Shown here: positions 1 to 10,408 of the stretch, piece after piece | Layout of the letters: each line of letters opens with the position of its first letter | Position numbering within the stretch: the stretch's first letter is position 1 | Made by a program: the position numbers and the translations under genes | Assembly (NCBI GenBank): GCA_905221605.1 | Contig: CAJNDS010002112.1 | Location: forward strand, 186,001-250,000 | Reading direction: 5' to 3' | DNA from: Symbiodinium natans | Taxonomy: Eukaryota > Sar > Dinophyceae > Suessiales > Symbiodiniaceae | DNA length: 64,000 nucleotides | The notes under the pieces: generated by a model | What the model was told of the DNA's origin: nothing | The model's database searches: none | Seen by the model: only the letters and a program-made list of their open reading frames with translations

Positions 1-55
1 TTCGGGGGCCCTAAACCCTAAACCCTAAACCCTAAACCCTAAACCCTAAACCATG
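1..55. repeat. CCCTAAA telomere-like tract
   Basis: About six CCCTAAA heptamers at the window edge. The same unit recurs throughout the window in both orientations, so this is not evidence of a chromosome end. The sequence to about 470 that follows holds scattered degenerate heptamers and no gene I can support. Confidence 0.9.
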
Positions 56-468
56 ATCTCACAGGCCTTCTCTTGGCAGGCGTGGACATCCCACCAGCCT
101 CCACTTTGAGTCTTTATGGGGGAAGCATGGGAGAAAAAACGACGCCTCCACTTTCAGCCCAAGGAGAGTTCACAATGGAAACACCGTGCCTGCCCACGGT
201 AGAATGGCCCAAACCATACACTTTCTTGGGAGGGGGAGACTGAACTGTGGGTACTTTGGAAGGCTAGCCCTAAACCCTAAAACCCTAGAGACCCTAAACC
301 CTAAACCTTCTGGAGCTAGAGCTGGAGGAGGGGCGCTCTACCTAGAAGCCTTTGGGGCTTGGGGTTTTAGGATTTAGGAATCCAGGGAATTTTGGGTTTC
401 GCTCAGGGTTAAGACCTTGAACCCTACGCCATGCTGGCTGAGTTTTTCGAAGGGGGGAGGAAGCTCAC

Positions 469-545
469 CTTGTCCACGTTTACAGCACCCAAATGGTTGA
501 GCCGCGTCGTGCGCGGCGGCTCCGAAGACAACTATCTGCTGCTTG
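469..545 (-). CDS. candidate exon, unknown protein
   Basis: Open minus-strand frame (contains IVVFGAAAHDAAQPFG) ending at a canonical donor AG|GTGAGC (donor at 463-468). The upstream acceptor is not defined. The plus strand is also open here, so the strand rests on the donor site. Confidence 0.3.
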
Positions 546-849
546 TTGTGGGAGAACCCCCCCCACCCCCCCGCCCCCCCCCCCCGCCCCCGAGGCCCTA
601 AGCCCTTCTCTGTTGAACCCGTGGTAAGGCCCGAAATCCCTAAGCCCTTTGTTGAACCCGGTCTGAGAGCCATGCCGGTACCTGTCAGCGAGGAAGCACC
701 CCAAAACCCTAAACCCCACACCCGAAATCGCATACCCCAAACCCCAAACCTTAAACCTTAAACCCTATCCCTGAAAGCTCCAGCGCTTCGCACTGAGAGG
801 AGGGCACTTGCCCGGCCCTGAGCCTTGCGCCTGGCGAGTATTGGGTATT

Positions 850-969
850 ACTTGAAGGTACAGGGGTCGTTGTACGTAGGGTTCAGGGTTTAGGGTTGAG
901 GGTGGTTTTTTTTCAGTGAGTTTATACCCTTACTTAAGCTTCTTCTAACTCCCCATGAACCTTCAAGTA
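850..969. mobile_element. foldback element, family 2 (copy with internal telomere-like tract)
   Basis: Ends resemble CTTGAAGGTTCATGGGTAG and its complement CATGAACCTTCAAGTAG. A short TTTAGGG tract begins at the internal TAGGGTT. Sequence 560-850 before it is poly-C and degenerate heptamers with no gene seen. Confidence 0.5.
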
Positions 970-1058
970 GGGTTCCGACTCTCACGCTCGCACGAGGCAG
1001 GGGGCATCGGACCTGCCCAACTCAGGCGAATACAGCGGCCTTAAAACGTAGAAAAGGG

Positions 1059-1126
1059 TCATTGCAGTACAATAATATAGGGACACTGAGGGAATATTAC
1101 TGCTAATTATTCCGACCCCTATGTTG
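1059..1126. mobile_element. family 3 element fragment
   Basis: Contains ATATAGGGACACTGAGGGA and ends CCGACCCCTATGTTG, matching the fuller copies at 5562, 21817 and 58334. Confidence 0.4.
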
Positions 1127-1194
1127 CCCACCTGTGCCGCTTTGTGCACCTACACCGGCTAGGAGCCAGTACCGCAACAGGCAACACTCTTCGG

Positions 1195-1300
1195 GTCGCT
1201 ACATGGTCCTCTAGTATGGGGCCTTAATACACCCCCTATATTGCCTGTACAACCCAAGGGCAGAAACGCTTTACAGAAGGTAAGGGACTAACATGTAACC
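1195..1300. repeat. dispersed repeat family 7, copy 1
   Basis: Shares ACAACCCAAGGG, AACGCTTT and GGTAAGGGAC in the same order and spacing with 33275-33395. Confidence 0.45.
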
Positions 1301-1395
1301 ACCCTTAGAAACACCACGGACAAAACACCCAGATACTAACAAACCAGGAGGGTTGAGGGTTTGTGGGCTTAAGGCTGTAAGGGTTGATGTTTAGG

Positions 1396-1433
1396 GTAAA
1401 CCCTAAACCCTAAACCCTAAACCCTAAACCCTA
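1396..1433. repeat. CCCTAAA telomere-like tract
   Basis: Heptamer tract facing the TTTAGGG tract at 1542. The 100-bp island between them is open on both strands and could be a short exon; strand not decidable. Confidence 0.9.
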
Positions 1434-1541
1434 AACCGTGTTCAGGGTTGAAGGTTTAGTGGGGCTTGAGGTCTTACGGGCCGCCACGCCTCGGCGGTGT
1501 CACGGCCTCACCACCTGGCACAGCTGCCACCCTCTCCCGGC

Positions 1542-1740
1542 TAGGGTTTAGGGTTTAGGGTTTAGGGTTTAGGGTTTAGGGTTTAGGGTTTAGGGTTTAG
1601 GGTTTAGGGCTTAGGGTTTAGGGTTTAGGGTTTAGGGTTTAGGGTTTAGGGTTTAGGGTTTAGGGTTTAGGGTTTAGGGTTTAGGGTTTAGGGTCTAGGG
1701 TTTAGGGTTTAGGGTTTAGGCTTTAGGCTTTAGGCTTTAG
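1542..1740. repeat. TTTAGGG telomere-like tract, about 200 bp
   Basis: Nearly uninterrupted TTTAGGG with single-base variants towards its right end (TCTAGGG, GGCTTTA). Confidence 0.95.
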
Positions 1741-1746
1741 GGTCTC

Positions 1747-1825
1747 CTCTCTAAAATATGGTCCCTTTTGGGGCCCATATTCAAAAGGCGGCCCCTCTGA
1801 ATTAGGGTACCCAAAAAGGGACCCG
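1747..1825. repeat. dispersed repeat family 8, copy 1
   Basis: Begins TCTCTAAAATATGGTCCC and matches 62420-62500 in order of blocks (CTCTAAAAT, CCTTTTGG, AGGGTACCC). From 1826 to 2300 I see a GA microsatellite at 2098-2120 and no supported gene. Confidence 0.4.
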
Positions 1826-2303
1826 AATTTTGAGAATCACCCCTTATGGAGAAGATAAGAAAGGCCCCTGCGAAATTAGGACGCGCACACCTACAATAGC
1901 TTTTGGGGTTTGGGTTCAGGGTGCTCAAAGGATTAGTGGCCTGTGTTGCCACCCGCCTAGCCACAACAGTGGCTTTGGGGTTTGAGAATTTAGGACCCTA
2001 GTGGGTTGGGTTTTTTAGGCATCAGAAATGAGGGGTGAAAGACTGCAAGTTGCAAGGATGTCAAAATATCACAACACAACAAGATAAGCAGAACAAGAAG
2101 AGAGAGAGAGAGAGAGAGAGAAAAAACCAAACAACAAATAAATAGTATCATGCGATAAGGCAACAATATATTGATATACAAATATCTTAACATATGATAG
2201 TCCTTAATATAGCAGTTTATTGGATATCTGAATACCGTGATAATGTAAAACAAAAGTTGGGGGGGGAGGGGTCAAGCTGGGAGTCTTTTGGGTCTGAAGC
2301 TTT

Positions 2304-2415
2304 GGGTTTAGGGTTTAGGGTTTAGGGTTTAGGGTTTAGGGTTTAGGGTTTAGGGTTTAGGGTTTAGGGTTTAGGGTTTAGGGTTTAGGGTTTAGGGTTT
2401 AGGGTTTAGGGTTCA
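2304..2415. repeat. TTTAGGG telomere-like tract
   Basis: About 16 perfect heptamers. Confidence 0.95.
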
Positions 2416-2420
2416 GGCAC

Positions 2421-2572
2421 CTTGCTTTGAAGCTTCATGGGTGGCTATAAGCCGGCTTACGGGTAGGGTTTAGGGTAGCTAGAAGCTGGGATATAGGTAA
2501 GGCAACCCGTACTGCAACCCTGAATTTCCGCGCTTATCCCCCTACCTATAGCTACCCATGAACCTTCAAGTA
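2421..2572. mobile_element. foldback element, family 2
   Basis: Left end GAAGCTTCATGGGTGGC, right end GCTACCCATGAACCTTCAAG; a GGGTAGGGTTTAGGG segment has grown inside it. Complementary ends can pair as a hairpin. Confidence 0.5.
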
Positions 2573-2759
2573 CGGTTCTGGGGTTTAGGGTTTAGGGTTC
2601 AGGGCGGGGTGGCCGGAAGCAGCTTCACGCGCGAAACTTTCCACCCCGAGCTCCCAACCTACACTGCCCAGAGCCCTACCCGAAACCCTTTCTTCCTGAG
2701 CCGAGCCCTAGACCCTCATGCAAAAATGAAACATGCCAGAAGCCAAGAAAAAGGATAAT

Positions 2760-2890
2760 CGTGTTTTGCAGGAAGCGAAGGAACCGAACCGCGAACCGTG
2801 GAACCGGAACCGTCAGAACCGGAACCTGCGAACCGAATAGTAAAACCGGAACCGTCGAACCGAACCGAAATAGAAACCGAACCGTAAAAG
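2760..2890. repeat. degenerate GAACCG repeat
   Basis: Irregular tandem GAACCG/GGAACC units; the second locus of the same repeat is 4714-4830. Open frames across it are artefacts of the repeat. Confidence 0.7.
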
Positions 2891-3494
2891 GTTCCTGTTC
2901 CATCTGTTCCCCAATCAGGGTTGGGCTGAAGGGATTTGAGCCCAGGACCAAACATTCCTAGGCCCTGAAGGGTATGCATTTCGAGAGTGGCCTCATGAAG
3001 AAGGGGAAGGTTCCCTTCCTTGTCTTGCGTCCCATTTTCTCGAGCCGGCCCACCCCCGACCCTTTTTGGGGTCACTTGAACCTGGAAAAGGACGTAAAGC
3101 CGTAACGGCACGCCTCTATCTATTTCACAGGTCGCACCTCCCATGTCTTATTTCGCTCGCGGCCGCGAATTCAGTTTAGGTCGTTCACCGCATAGTTCAT
3201 GTTTGTGGCTTGGGGCTTTAGGCTTGAGGTTCATAGCTTTGGGGGAGCCGACAGCTGTGACAACGTTCTCGTAGTTCTCGGACCGGAAGCCTGCCCGGGG
3301 ACGTGGTGGGTTCAAAGTGAAGGGTGAGGGTGTGTGGGTTTAGGGCTGTCAACATAAAGCAGGCTGCGAACATGTAGAATTGGGTTCGGTATTGTGGGGC
3401 TGACACGGCGGGGGCTATCTTACCATGCAATGTTCTCACAGCGCAACCTCAACCCAAACCCAAACCCTTGAAAGGCTACCCGGGTGAACGCAGG

Positions 3495-3594
3495 GCGGAA
3501 GAGGCCCGGCACAAAAAGTCACCTTATTTGAGGTGTTTCAGGCCGGAAAGGCCCAAATAAGGTGACTTTTTGTGCCGGGCTCTGCCGGGCTCTT
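3495..3594. repeat. hairpin repeat copy 1
   Basis: A perfect 26-bp inverted repeat (arms 3504-3529 and 3555-3580, outer end GCCCGGCACAAAAAGTC) around a 25-nt spacer that itself holds GGCC-GGAAA-GGCC. Confidence 0.95.
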
Positions 3595-3725
3595 GTGGGG
3601 AAGCCGTTAAGGGCTCACGGCTCAGGGCCCAGGGCCCAGGGCCCAGGGCTCAGGGCTCAGGGCTCAGGGCTCAAAAAGAGTTTTTTTGTTTGGCTAATCT
3701 TGGTTGAAATGTTTCATGTATTCAA

Positions 3726-3796
3726 GGGCCATGGTGTAGTGGTATCACATGCGCTTCGCATGCGGAAGGCCGTGGGTTCAATCCCCAGTGCGTCCA
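3726..3796 (+). tRNA. tRNA-Ala-like pol III element, probably pseudogene or SINE head
   Basis: Good A box (TGGTGTAGTGG, 3732-3742) and B box (GGTTCAATCC, 3775-3784). D, anticodon and T arms can be drawn, with loop TTCGCAT (anticodon CGC, alanine) and a G3-T70 pair typical of tRNA-Ala. The acceptor stem pairs at only about four of seven positions and no strong T-run terminator follows, so a working tRNA is unlikely. Confidence 0.45.
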
Positions 3797-3886
3797 TTTC
3801 TGGGTTTAGGGTTTAGGGTTTAAGGTTTAGGGTTTGGGGTTTAGGGCTTAGAGCTTAGAGCACCTCTTCGCGTGCCGGCACGGCGG

Positions 3887-3986
3887 GCGGAAGAGGCCCG
3901 GCACAAAAAGTCACCTTATTTGAGGTGTTTCAGGCCGGAAAGGCCCAAATAAGGTGACTTTTTGTGCCGGGCTCTGCCGGGCTCTT
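3887..3986. repeat. hairpin repeat copy 2
   Basis: Same 26-bp stem as copy 1. It is preceded by GCACCTCTTCGCGTGCCGG, a leader shared with copies 4 and 5, so the larger unit has duplicated in tandem. Confidence 0.95.
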
Positions 3987-4066
3987 GCGGGGAAGCCTTT
4001 AAGGGCTCAGGGCTCAGGGCTCAGGGCTCAGGGCTCAGGGCTCAGGGCTCAGGCTTAGGGCTTAGG

Positions 4067-4163
4067 GCGGAAGAGGCCCGGCACAAAAAGTCACCTTATT
4101 TGAGGTGTTTCAGGCCGGAAAGGCCCAAATAAGGTGACTTTTTGTGCCGGGCCTCTTCCCCGC
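4067..4163. repeat. hairpin repeat copy 3
   Basis: The stem extends to about 33 bp because the right arm continues GGGCCTCTTCC, complementary to GGAAGAGGCCC on the left. Confidence 0.95.
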
Positions 4164-4253
4164 GTTTAGGGTTTCGGGTTTAGGGTTTAGGGTTTAGGGT
4201 TTGGGGTTTAGGGCTTAGAGCTTAGAGCACCTCTTCGCGTGCCGGCACGGCGG

Positions 4254-4350
4254 GCGGAAGAGGCCCGGCACAAAAAGTCACCTTATTTGAGGTGTTTCAG
4301 GCCGGAAAGGCCCAAATAAGGTGACTTTTTGTGCCGGGCCTCTTCCCCGC
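4254..4350. repeat. hairpin repeat copy 4
   Basis: Extended stem as in copy 3, with the same GC-rich leader as copies 2 and 5. Confidence 0.95.
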
Positions 4351-4440
4351 GTTTAGGGTTTCGGGTTTAGGGTTTAGGGTTTAGGGTTTGAGGTTTAGGG
4401 CTTAGAGCTTAGAGCACCTCTTCGCGTGCCGGCACGGCGG

Positions 4441-4540
4441 GCGGAAGAGGCCCGGCACAAAAAGTCACCTTATTTGAGGTGTTTCAGGCCGGAAAGGCCC
4501 AAATAAGGTGACTTTTTGTGCCGGGCTCTGCCGGGCTCTT
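4441..4540. repeat. hairpin repeat copy 5
   Basis: Same perfect 26-bp arms. The right flank reads GGGCTCTGCCGGGCTCTT, as in copies 1 and 2. Confidence 0.95.
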
Positions 4541-4713
4541 GCGGGGCTCCTAAGGCCAACTTCCCAGCAGAACCTCCGAAGGCAAGTACACCCCAAACCT
4601 TAAACCCCAGCCCGGCCTTCCACTGCTTTCTTTCGCGGGTCTTCTTGAACAGCTCGTTGGCCCCAGCGTGCTTTGGATTAAGTAATTTAGGGTGGCTCAG
4701 GGTGTGAGGTTTT

Positions 4714-4830
4714 TTGTGGAACCGTGCGAACCGCGAACCGAACCGTCCGGAACCGTCGTTCAAACCGGAACCGCCCGAACCGAACCGCAGAAACAGAAAC
4801 CGTAACCGAACCGAACCGAACCGTTTGTTT
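4714..4830. repeat. degenerate GAACCG repeat, second locus
   Basis: Same unit as 2760-2890, ending in consecutive GAACC pentamers. Confidence 0.7.
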
Positions 4831-4849
4831 CCTGGTTTTGTGGTTTATT

Positions 4850-5340
4850 TTTGGGGTACACTAAGGGACATCCCCTGTGTTGGCACATGCGCATTTGCGA
4901 GCCGGGGTATTCCCAAATGTAGGGTGCGGTTTCGGGTGCAGCGGTTTTTGGGTACACCTTGTCATAAAAACCCTCAAAGAAGGTACTCCTGTATTGTCAA
5001 ATGCCCAGATGCTGACATGCTAAGATCCATCTCAAAACCCTAAACCCCAAAAATGCTGGATCCTGAAGCTTAAAGACCATCCTTCTAACAGGGCTGAATT
5101 TGGTAGGATTATCGAGGGAATATAAGGACCCTGGCGGGTACATTATGTTCCTACTAAATTTTTGGGAATGTAAGGACACCCTGGTAGGTATATTCCTACT
5201 TTTTCTTGGGGGCATATAAGGACACCCTGGTAGGTATATTCCGATTACATTCCTACTATTTGCTTGGGTTTTCCTGTTTGGGCCTGTAGCCAAAGCCACA
5301 AAAAGGTCCAAGCACTGGACCCTGAGCCAAGAACAAGAAG
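4850..5340. other. intergenic or intronic, repetitive
   Basis: Holds repeated blocks around AAGGACACCCTGGTAGGTAT (three variants between 5120 and 5240). No coding signal that I trust. Confidence 0.5.
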
Positions 5341-5561
5341 CAAGAACCTGCCTGCCGCCTCGCCCCTGCAGGCGGTGATTGGCTTGGGGTTTGGGGTTTA
5401 GGGTGGTCCCAGTTCAGGATAGCAACTTCTACAATATGGGCCGCGAGTATATTTGGCTCCTATCATAAACCCCAGGAACCCCCAAAACTGATTCTTTCTC
5501 CAACTACCCTCCTCGATAAGCCATAGGCCCCCTAAACCCGTACTAAAACCCTGACACGCCT

Positions 5562-5676
5562 AAGATTACTATGAGGGCCACAATAACTGGAATACGGTTT
5601 TGGGGATTATTGTAGTAAGATTAAAAAGGGACCCAAAGGAAATGCAACTCGTAATGATTCCGACTCCTATATTAGG
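5562..5676. mobile_element. family 3 element
   Basis: Central ATTGTAGTAAGATT, then GGGACCCAAAGGAAATGC, then TTCCGACTCCTATATTA. Order matches 58334-58436. Confidence 0.5.
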
Positions 5677-5752
5677 TTTCAGGATGCAGCGCAAACACAG
5701 CGTTCACGGGTGCTTGGGGAAGGGACGCCCCAACTTCAACACCTAGTCAAGG

Positions 5753-5813
5753 CTTAGGGTTTAGGGCTTAGGGCTTAGGGCTTAGGGCTTAGGGCTTAGG
5801 GCTTAGGGCTTAG
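5753..5813. repeat. CTTAGGG variant telomere-like tract
   Basis: Homogeneous array of the variant heptamer GCTTAGG, so local amplification acts on variants as well as on the canonical unit. Confidence 0.85.
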
Positions 5814-5843
5814 GTGCTGCCCGCAGAGCTGGACCCCCCCGCC

Positions 5844-5960
5844 CCTACTTGCAGGTTCGTGGGTAGTTAAAAGTAAGATTCGAAGTAAGGTAGCCCATAT
5901 TGTAACCTCAACAAGGGTACCTCTGACTCTACTTATACCTACCCATGAACCTCCAGGTAG
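5844..5960. mobile_element. foldback element, family 2
   Basis: CTACTTGCAGGTTCGTGGG at left, ACCCATGAACCTCCAGGTAG at right, with AAGTAAGGTAGCCCATATTG between. Confidence 0.6.
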
Positions 5961-6236
5961 TCGGGTTTCAAGTTTAGTGTTTAGGGTGTGGGGTTTAGGG
6001 TTTAGGATTTAGGGTTCGTGGGCTATGGCCTAGGTCGACTTACACACCGGCGATTCCGAAGCGGGCGCAACGGAACTGCATCTCTTAACAGTCCGTGGCT
6101 GAGTTTTTGTAACCCTAAACCCTAAACCCTTAAACCCTCTCGCCATCGCATCGTTTTTAAGGGGGTTATAAGTTATAAGGGAACCTAAACTCCCCCAAAA
6201 CGGGGAGGGTTTAGGGTTAGGGTTCAGGGTTTAGGT

Positions 6237-7800
6237 TTAATTAGGGTTTAGGAAAGGGGCCTGCTGAATTAGAAAGGGCATTTTGGGGTGCTGATGGCAT
6301 ACTTTTACAAGGAGAATGCTGGACAGTGCTGGTATTGATTCCGGCTCCTGTAGTGGCCTAAGGCCCAAGGTTTGTTGGATGCACTGCATCACGCTTGAAG
6401 GCCTGACATCTTCATCGAACCCTGAACTGAGAGCAACGAAGGACAGCAAAATTTCCTCTTTTTTTTTTTGGGGGGGGGGTTTATGTTCCCTTCATAACTT
6501 TTCACCCCCTTTGAAACCAAACAGGGCACCCTTAAGTTGTTTTACTTGCGCATGGTCTCCAAAATGTTCAGCGGCACTGAATGTTCAACGTGACCAGCTC
6601 CCTAAAGTCAGGACATGGCAGCTGGGTGAAACTTATTTCGATGGTCAACTGGAAAACGCACATCCTGCTTGGCTTTCGGAAGGCGCTCCCTCACGAGCTT
6701 TAGTCTGAAGCTGTAGACCACGCAGCCAGTGACTAGCAACCGTGCTGCTTTCCCTAACCCTTATAAACCCTAAACCCTAAAGTTCACCGCGTCAAAAGAA
6801 GTGGATTGCTAAGGAGCCATGGGGGAAGATCGGAGCTGCATGGGTGCTGTTCAGCTTCGCTCAGACTGGCGACTGGCCCGGCCTAGACAACCGCAGAACG
6901 CAACGCTTGCGCGTGGCGGCCAAAGGATTCTTGTCGAACTCAAAACTGCCACAATCCTGCAGCCCTGAACCCGAGAACCAAACTTAGCTGGCCAGTCGAG
7001 ATTGCACCAGAGTGCCACAGGAGGGCCTGCTTTTTTGAAAGCCCCCTGTTGGGATTCTTGCGCTGAATGCCCTTAGAGCAGTCAGCGGTTGCGTCGGACG
7101 TTCATGTTCCTTTTGGGAGGCGCCCAAAGCCTCGCTGAGTGTTCTGGAAACTAAGACAAAATCACAAAGTCACAATGCTAGCGATCGTAGCGGTTCTTAT
7201 GTTGGGGAAGTCTCCCGTTGTTCGGTACCTGAGGGACCCATTGCGGAGCGTGGCTGCGCGTTCATTCGTAGCATGGTACTTTTCACGTCGAGGAGACAGC
7301 GAGTGCCCAACAGCGTTTGGGTCCCCCGGGTACCAGACTACCAATGGTCTAGAGCAGGAACGCATGCAGGGCGACATAGCTTGCAATGAACCTCATAGAC
7401 TAATCTCGAGCCCAATTTCTCCCATGTCACCCAACGCCTCCCTCAAATCCTGCTATATGTATAGGCAAACATGTCTATATGTATGTATATATATATATAG
7501 ATACATATGCAGGGGGTTTTGTGTCGCATATTTTTTGAAGAAACAAAGCAATGCATAAACATATATGTCTATCGTTTGTTCAACCAGCTTCAACCCCCAA
7601 GCACATCTTTCAGCGCTTGCAGGGGCAAGAGCGGGTGATGCCTCACCAATCCCCCCACCAACACCCATTGTTGTCACGACCATGACCTCCTCACTTTTAC
7701 TACCATGTGTCCCCATTTGAGGTAGGGTCTTTATTGCGACTCCTGTATAAGCACTTGCCAAGACGACAAGCAACCATTTATGTACATCAACATGTATATG
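6237..7800. other. no gene supported
   Basis: Mixed sequence with a T9G10 run near 6461 and a TA microsatellite at 7484-7500. Open frames up to 139 codons exist on plus (6316-6708, 7139-7558) but lack domain-like composition and run into simple repeats, so I do not call them. Confidence 0.4.
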
Positions 7801-8115
7801 CAACCTGCAATCGAGACGCTACCCTCACATCCCCGTAAACCTTTCGCGGGCAAGCTTTCGCTAGGCCATTGCCAACTGCATCCAATTGGCAGAGCCCTGG
7901 TTCCTGCTGTTATCCTACGTTTGCCATGTCCAGCCCAGCTGCGGGCTTAGGGTTTCGGATGTAGGGGGGGGGGGGGGGGGGGTGTGTTCGTTTTTCCAGG
8001 TGTGCTTGGAGGCTCAGGGGTAGTTCGTAGGGCTGCTGTTTAGACGGGTAATCTGTAATATAGCCTTAATCAAGGTACTTACAACCCGACTTATAACTAC
8101 CCATGAATCTTCAAG

Positions 8116-8255
8116 CACCCTAAACCCTAAAACCCTAAACCCTAAAACCCTAAAACCCTAAAACCCTAAAACCCTAAAACCCTAAAACCCTAAAACCCTA
8201 AAACCCTAAACCCTAAACCCTGAGGCCCTAAACCCTAAACCCTAAAGCCTAAAGC
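8116..8255. repeat. AAAACCCT variant telomere-like tract
   Basis: Octamer variant (extra A) repeated about ten times, flanked by canonical CCCTAAA. Confidence 0.9.
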
Positions 8256-8573
8256 CTAAACCCTACCCATCAACCTTCAAGTGGGCTTCGGATTTCGGAT
8301 TTGGGGGGGGGGGGGGCGGGGGGGTGACTCGCAAGGGGACTTATAGAGGGTTTAGGGTTTAGGGTGGTTTAGGGCCAGTTTAGGGTTTAGGGTTTAAGGT
8401 TCCATACGCCGGGCTGCTGGAGATGATTGCGGAAGTCATGCCCCCAGTTTTCTATGTCAACAAGAAGCATTCAAGCTACACCCATACCTATTTACCAAGC
8501 AAGCCCATTTTTGCGTGGTTGGGGTGTGGGGGGGTATAAGGATAAAAGCCGCTTGCAAGGCTGGAGACCGTTT

Positions 8574-8700
8574 GCTCTAGACCAATTCAAGGTTCATGGG
8601 TAGTAAGAAGTACGGTTCCAAGTACCTGACATGGGTGGTAACATAGGTTGCCATATCATCTAACCCCATGCAGTGATAAGGACCCATGAACCTTCAAGTA
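8574..8700. mobile_element. foldback element, family 2
   Basis: CAAGGTTCATGGGTAGTAAG at left, CCCATGAACCTTCAAGTAG at right. TAGACCA occurs immediately outside or at both ends and may be the target duplication. Confidence 0.6.
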
Positions 8701-8820
8701 GACCATTTCAGGTTGCCTGAGGTTGCCGGTGCCCTTCAGAGGTCCTTTTCGCCCGGCTTCCAGCATCAAGTGCTGGATGCGAGCCCACTTCTGTGCAAGA
8801 GCGCCTCGTGGCATTTTCGT

Positions 8821-8923
8821 TAGGGGTTTAGGGGTTTAGGGGTTTAGGGGTTCGGGGTTTAGGGGTTTAGGGGTTTAGGGGTTTAGGGGTTTAGGGTTTA
8901 GGGTTTAGGGTTTAGGGTTTAGG
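8821..8923. repeat. TTTAGGGG variant telomere-like tract
   Basis: Octamer variant (extra G), passing into canonical TTTAGGG at its right end. Confidence 0.9.
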
Positions 8924-8966
8924 AAAATTGCAGAAACTCTGAGTGCCCGACCCCGGTCGTAGCCCC

Positions 8967-9064
8967 TTAGTGGCCCGACATGAGAACGGCCGTGGTGGCG
9001 GATGCGCAGACCGTGTTCTGCTGCTCGTCCGTCTCCAAGCCCGAATACTGGACCTGCATGGCGT
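8967..9064 (-). CDS. candidate 3' exon, unknown protein
   Basis: Open minus frame reading MQVQYSGLETDEQQNTVCAS and ending in TAA at 8967-8969. A telomere-like tract lies just upstream in sense. No family recognised. Confidence 0.35.
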
Positions 9065-10202
9065 CTTAGGGTCCTAAACCCTAAACCCTAAACCCTAGGG
9101 TCACCACTTCCATATACACGCAGGGGCTCCTTTACCACTCATGAGAAAGAGCCCCTAGAGTTAGCCTTCAAGAAGCAAGGGACACCATAAGTCAAGACAA
9201 GGTACACCCCAAACCCTAAGCTCTGACATGAACCGCCCATGTAAACGCGCTCCCCCCCCCCCCCCCCGGGCCTTGATGATTCCGGTGTTAGCGGCATGGA
9301 ACTTCTTCTTCCATGTCCTCCCACAGCTAGGGTTTAGGGTTTAGGGTTTAGGGTTTAGGGTTTAGGGTTTAGGGCTTCGGAGCTGCAATCTGTGCAGACA
9401 GGGCCCCACTGCATGCCCTTCCTTCTCCTTCGGACCACCATATACAGACAAATACTTCTAGATACTCACTTGAGCTTCGTATAACGCTGAAGATTCATCG
9501 AAAGCATTGTCTTCTATAGTACTAAGTGCAACACCTCACAACTGAGGCCTCAGAAGCTGTCGATGGTGGGGGCGGGGAGATCATGCAAGAGAGAAGCCCT
9601 AAGAAACCCTATAAACCCTTTGCGCAAGGGCTCTCTCAAGTGCCTGGTTGCAGACTCTGCGCACATGACCCTCAACCCTAAACCCTGAACCCTAAACCCT
9701 ACCACCAACTTGGGACTGGCCATCGTTCTGACACTACCCCCCTACCCCCCCTTCTCCCCCCCCCCCCCCCCAAACCCTAAACCCTAAACCCGAATAGATT
9801 CTTCAGCACCATGGAAGCCCCCGGCAGTCCTCGTCGCCCCAGCTTGATCTTGGCCAGAAAACTTTAGGAATATAGCCTGGCGGAAGACTCAGCCAAGGCT
9901 ATCAAAATGACAAGGTCCCCTGCAAAAGAGTAAGTATTGTTTTTGGGGGCTTCGGCCCTTGACGCCTGAATACGTGCAGGTTGAGTAATCTCAGTTGTCC
10001 AGTACCTAGGGGTTTTAAAGGTTAACCTTTGGGATTATAAGGGGAATGTATTAACCCAAAAAGGTTAAAGGTTACCTACTCTACTACTAAGTCATAGGGT
10101 CGAGGGCCTCAGGATGTGAGAGGCATGAAAGGTTGCGCAAGCTGTCAAGCGGGTCGCATTCAAGGACTTCTTGGCCTGCCCTGAAATAAACCTGAAACCT
10201 AA

Positions 10203-10273
10203 ACCCTAAACCCTAAACCCTAAACCCTAAACCCTAAACCCTAAACCCTAAACCCTAAACCCTAAACCCTAAA
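10203..10273. repeat. CCCTAAA telomere-like tract
   Basis: About ten heptamers abutting the next exon candidate. Confidence 0.95.
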
Positions 10274-10342
10274 GCCCCCGGGCACCCAGGCCTTGCTGAT
10301 CTGCAGCAGCTCACACACCGTTGCCTCTGCTGTTCCGTGTTC
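10274..10342 (-). CDS. candidate exon between opposed telomere-like tracts
   Basis: Minus frame EHGTAEATVCELLQISKAWV is open and protein-like. CCCTAAA lies to its left and TTTAGGG to its right, so the two tracts are complementary in a transcript. Confidence 0.4.
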
Positions 10343-10408
10343 TTTAGGGTTTAGGGTTTAGGGTTTAGGGTTTAGGGTTTAGGGTTTAGGGTTTAGGGTT
10401 TAGGGTTA
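10343..10408. repeat. TTTAGGG telomere-like tract
   Basis: About nine heptamers directly abutting the exon candidate. Confidence 0.95.

Noticed and set aside
1-55. True chromosome end at the window start
   Set aside because: The same heptamer occurs in dozens of interior tracts, the longest in the middle of the window, so edge position means nothing.
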